Part shown: positions 63,941-64,000 of the stretch, piece after piece
Numbering within the stretch: the first letter of the stretch is position 1
Layout: each line of letters opens with the position of its first letter
Origin: Allobosea sp. Tri-44
GTDB taxonomy: Bacteria > Pseudomonadota > Alphaproteobacteria > Rhizobiales > Beijerinckiaceae
Length of the DNA stretch: 64,000 nucleotides
Assembly (NCBI RefSeq): GCF_004123845.1
Contig: NZ_NBDP01000007.1
Coordinates: 124,001-188,000 of the forward strand
Reading direction: 5' to 3'
The notes under the pieces: generated by a model
What the model was told of the DNA's origin: nothing
Database searches by the model: none
What the model saw: only the letters and a program-made list of their open reading frames with translations
Translations under genes and position numbers: made by a program

Positions 63941-64000
63941 ATGAGCCGTTTCACACTCGATCGCCGCGCGCTGCTCGGCGGGCTAGGCGCCACGCTTGCC
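63941..64000 (+). CDS. start of a gene with a Tat-like signal (partial)
   Basis: Only 20 codons are in the window. GGAGGAGACATTTGACC precedes the ATG, and the peptide reads SRFTLDRRALLGGLGATLA, a twin-arginine-like signal with a hydrophobic stretch. The product cannot be named. Confidence 0.6.
   Translation, partial: MSRFTLDRRALLGGLGATLA

Overview
The window is high-GC chromosomal DNA from an alphaproteobacterium. The order Hyphomicrobiales, and a Bosea-like genus within it, is an inference from several signals. These are the imuA-imuB-dnaE2 cassette behind a GTTC-N7-GTTC LexA box, a CtrA-type box before minCDE, the nrnC-lptC-lptA-lptB-rpoN-hpf-ptsN order, two SAM-II riboswitches, and dispersed palindromic repeats of the kind common in this order. 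No rRNA, tRNA, CRISPR, phage or insertion-sequence genes were recognised. Most of the window is core genome with short accessory modules between.

Layout. 0.2-2 kb: a FAD amino-acid dehydrogenase behind a tandem glycine riboswitch. 2-4 kb: minCDE. 4.5-10.4 kb: the SOS mutagenesis cassette. 10.5-16.5 kb: DUF808 protein, AEC transporter, old yellow enzyme, two tandem DUF1330 proteins, pyrF, a FrnE-like oxidoreductase and a Phd/VapC toxin-antitoxin pair. 16.5-19.4 kb: epmB-like and epmA genes divergent from efp, which together make and lysylate elongation factor P. 19.4-26.7 kb: DUF1993, cardiolipin synthase, MBL hydrolase, AraC/GyrI regulator with a secreted hydrolase, and class I fumarase. 26.8-33.2 kb: ptsN, hpf, rpoN, lptB, lptA, lptC and nrnC. 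33.4-39.5 kb: DUF805, dapE, truA-fmt-def and rmuC. 39.5-40.7 kb: a repeat, a GC-rich unexplained non-coding stretch and an AT-richer orphan gene.

41.2-44.9 kb is the most unusual part. It is a sulfonate/nitrate-type ABC importer (binding protein, permease, ATPase) followed by a second ATPase homologue that has lost nearly every catalytic motif and has a one-base frameshift near its start. Two near-identical promoter plus SAM-II riboswitch units drive this locus, one before the binding-protein gene and one before the degenerate ATPase. In both leaders a hairpin covers the Shine-Dalgarno sequence.

45-52.5 kb: glnD, grpE, a TRIC-family channel, alkB (whose C-terminus is read from a repeat), dapB, a Tim44-like protein, a small secreted protein and a 27-residue membrane microprotein. 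52.8-59.3 kb: an IclR regulator with an ABC importer on one side and an unknown protein, an SDR and an amidase on the other, probably an uptake and catabolism module for an unidentified amide. 59.4-64 kb: a glutathione transferase, DUF2306, an extensin-like lipoprotein, an alpha/beta hydrolase, MepA, and the start of a gene with a Tat-like signal at the right edge.

Recurrent palindromic repeats sit between convergent or adjacent genes throughout. Two copies of one composite repeat, about 37 kb apart, are in opposite orientation.
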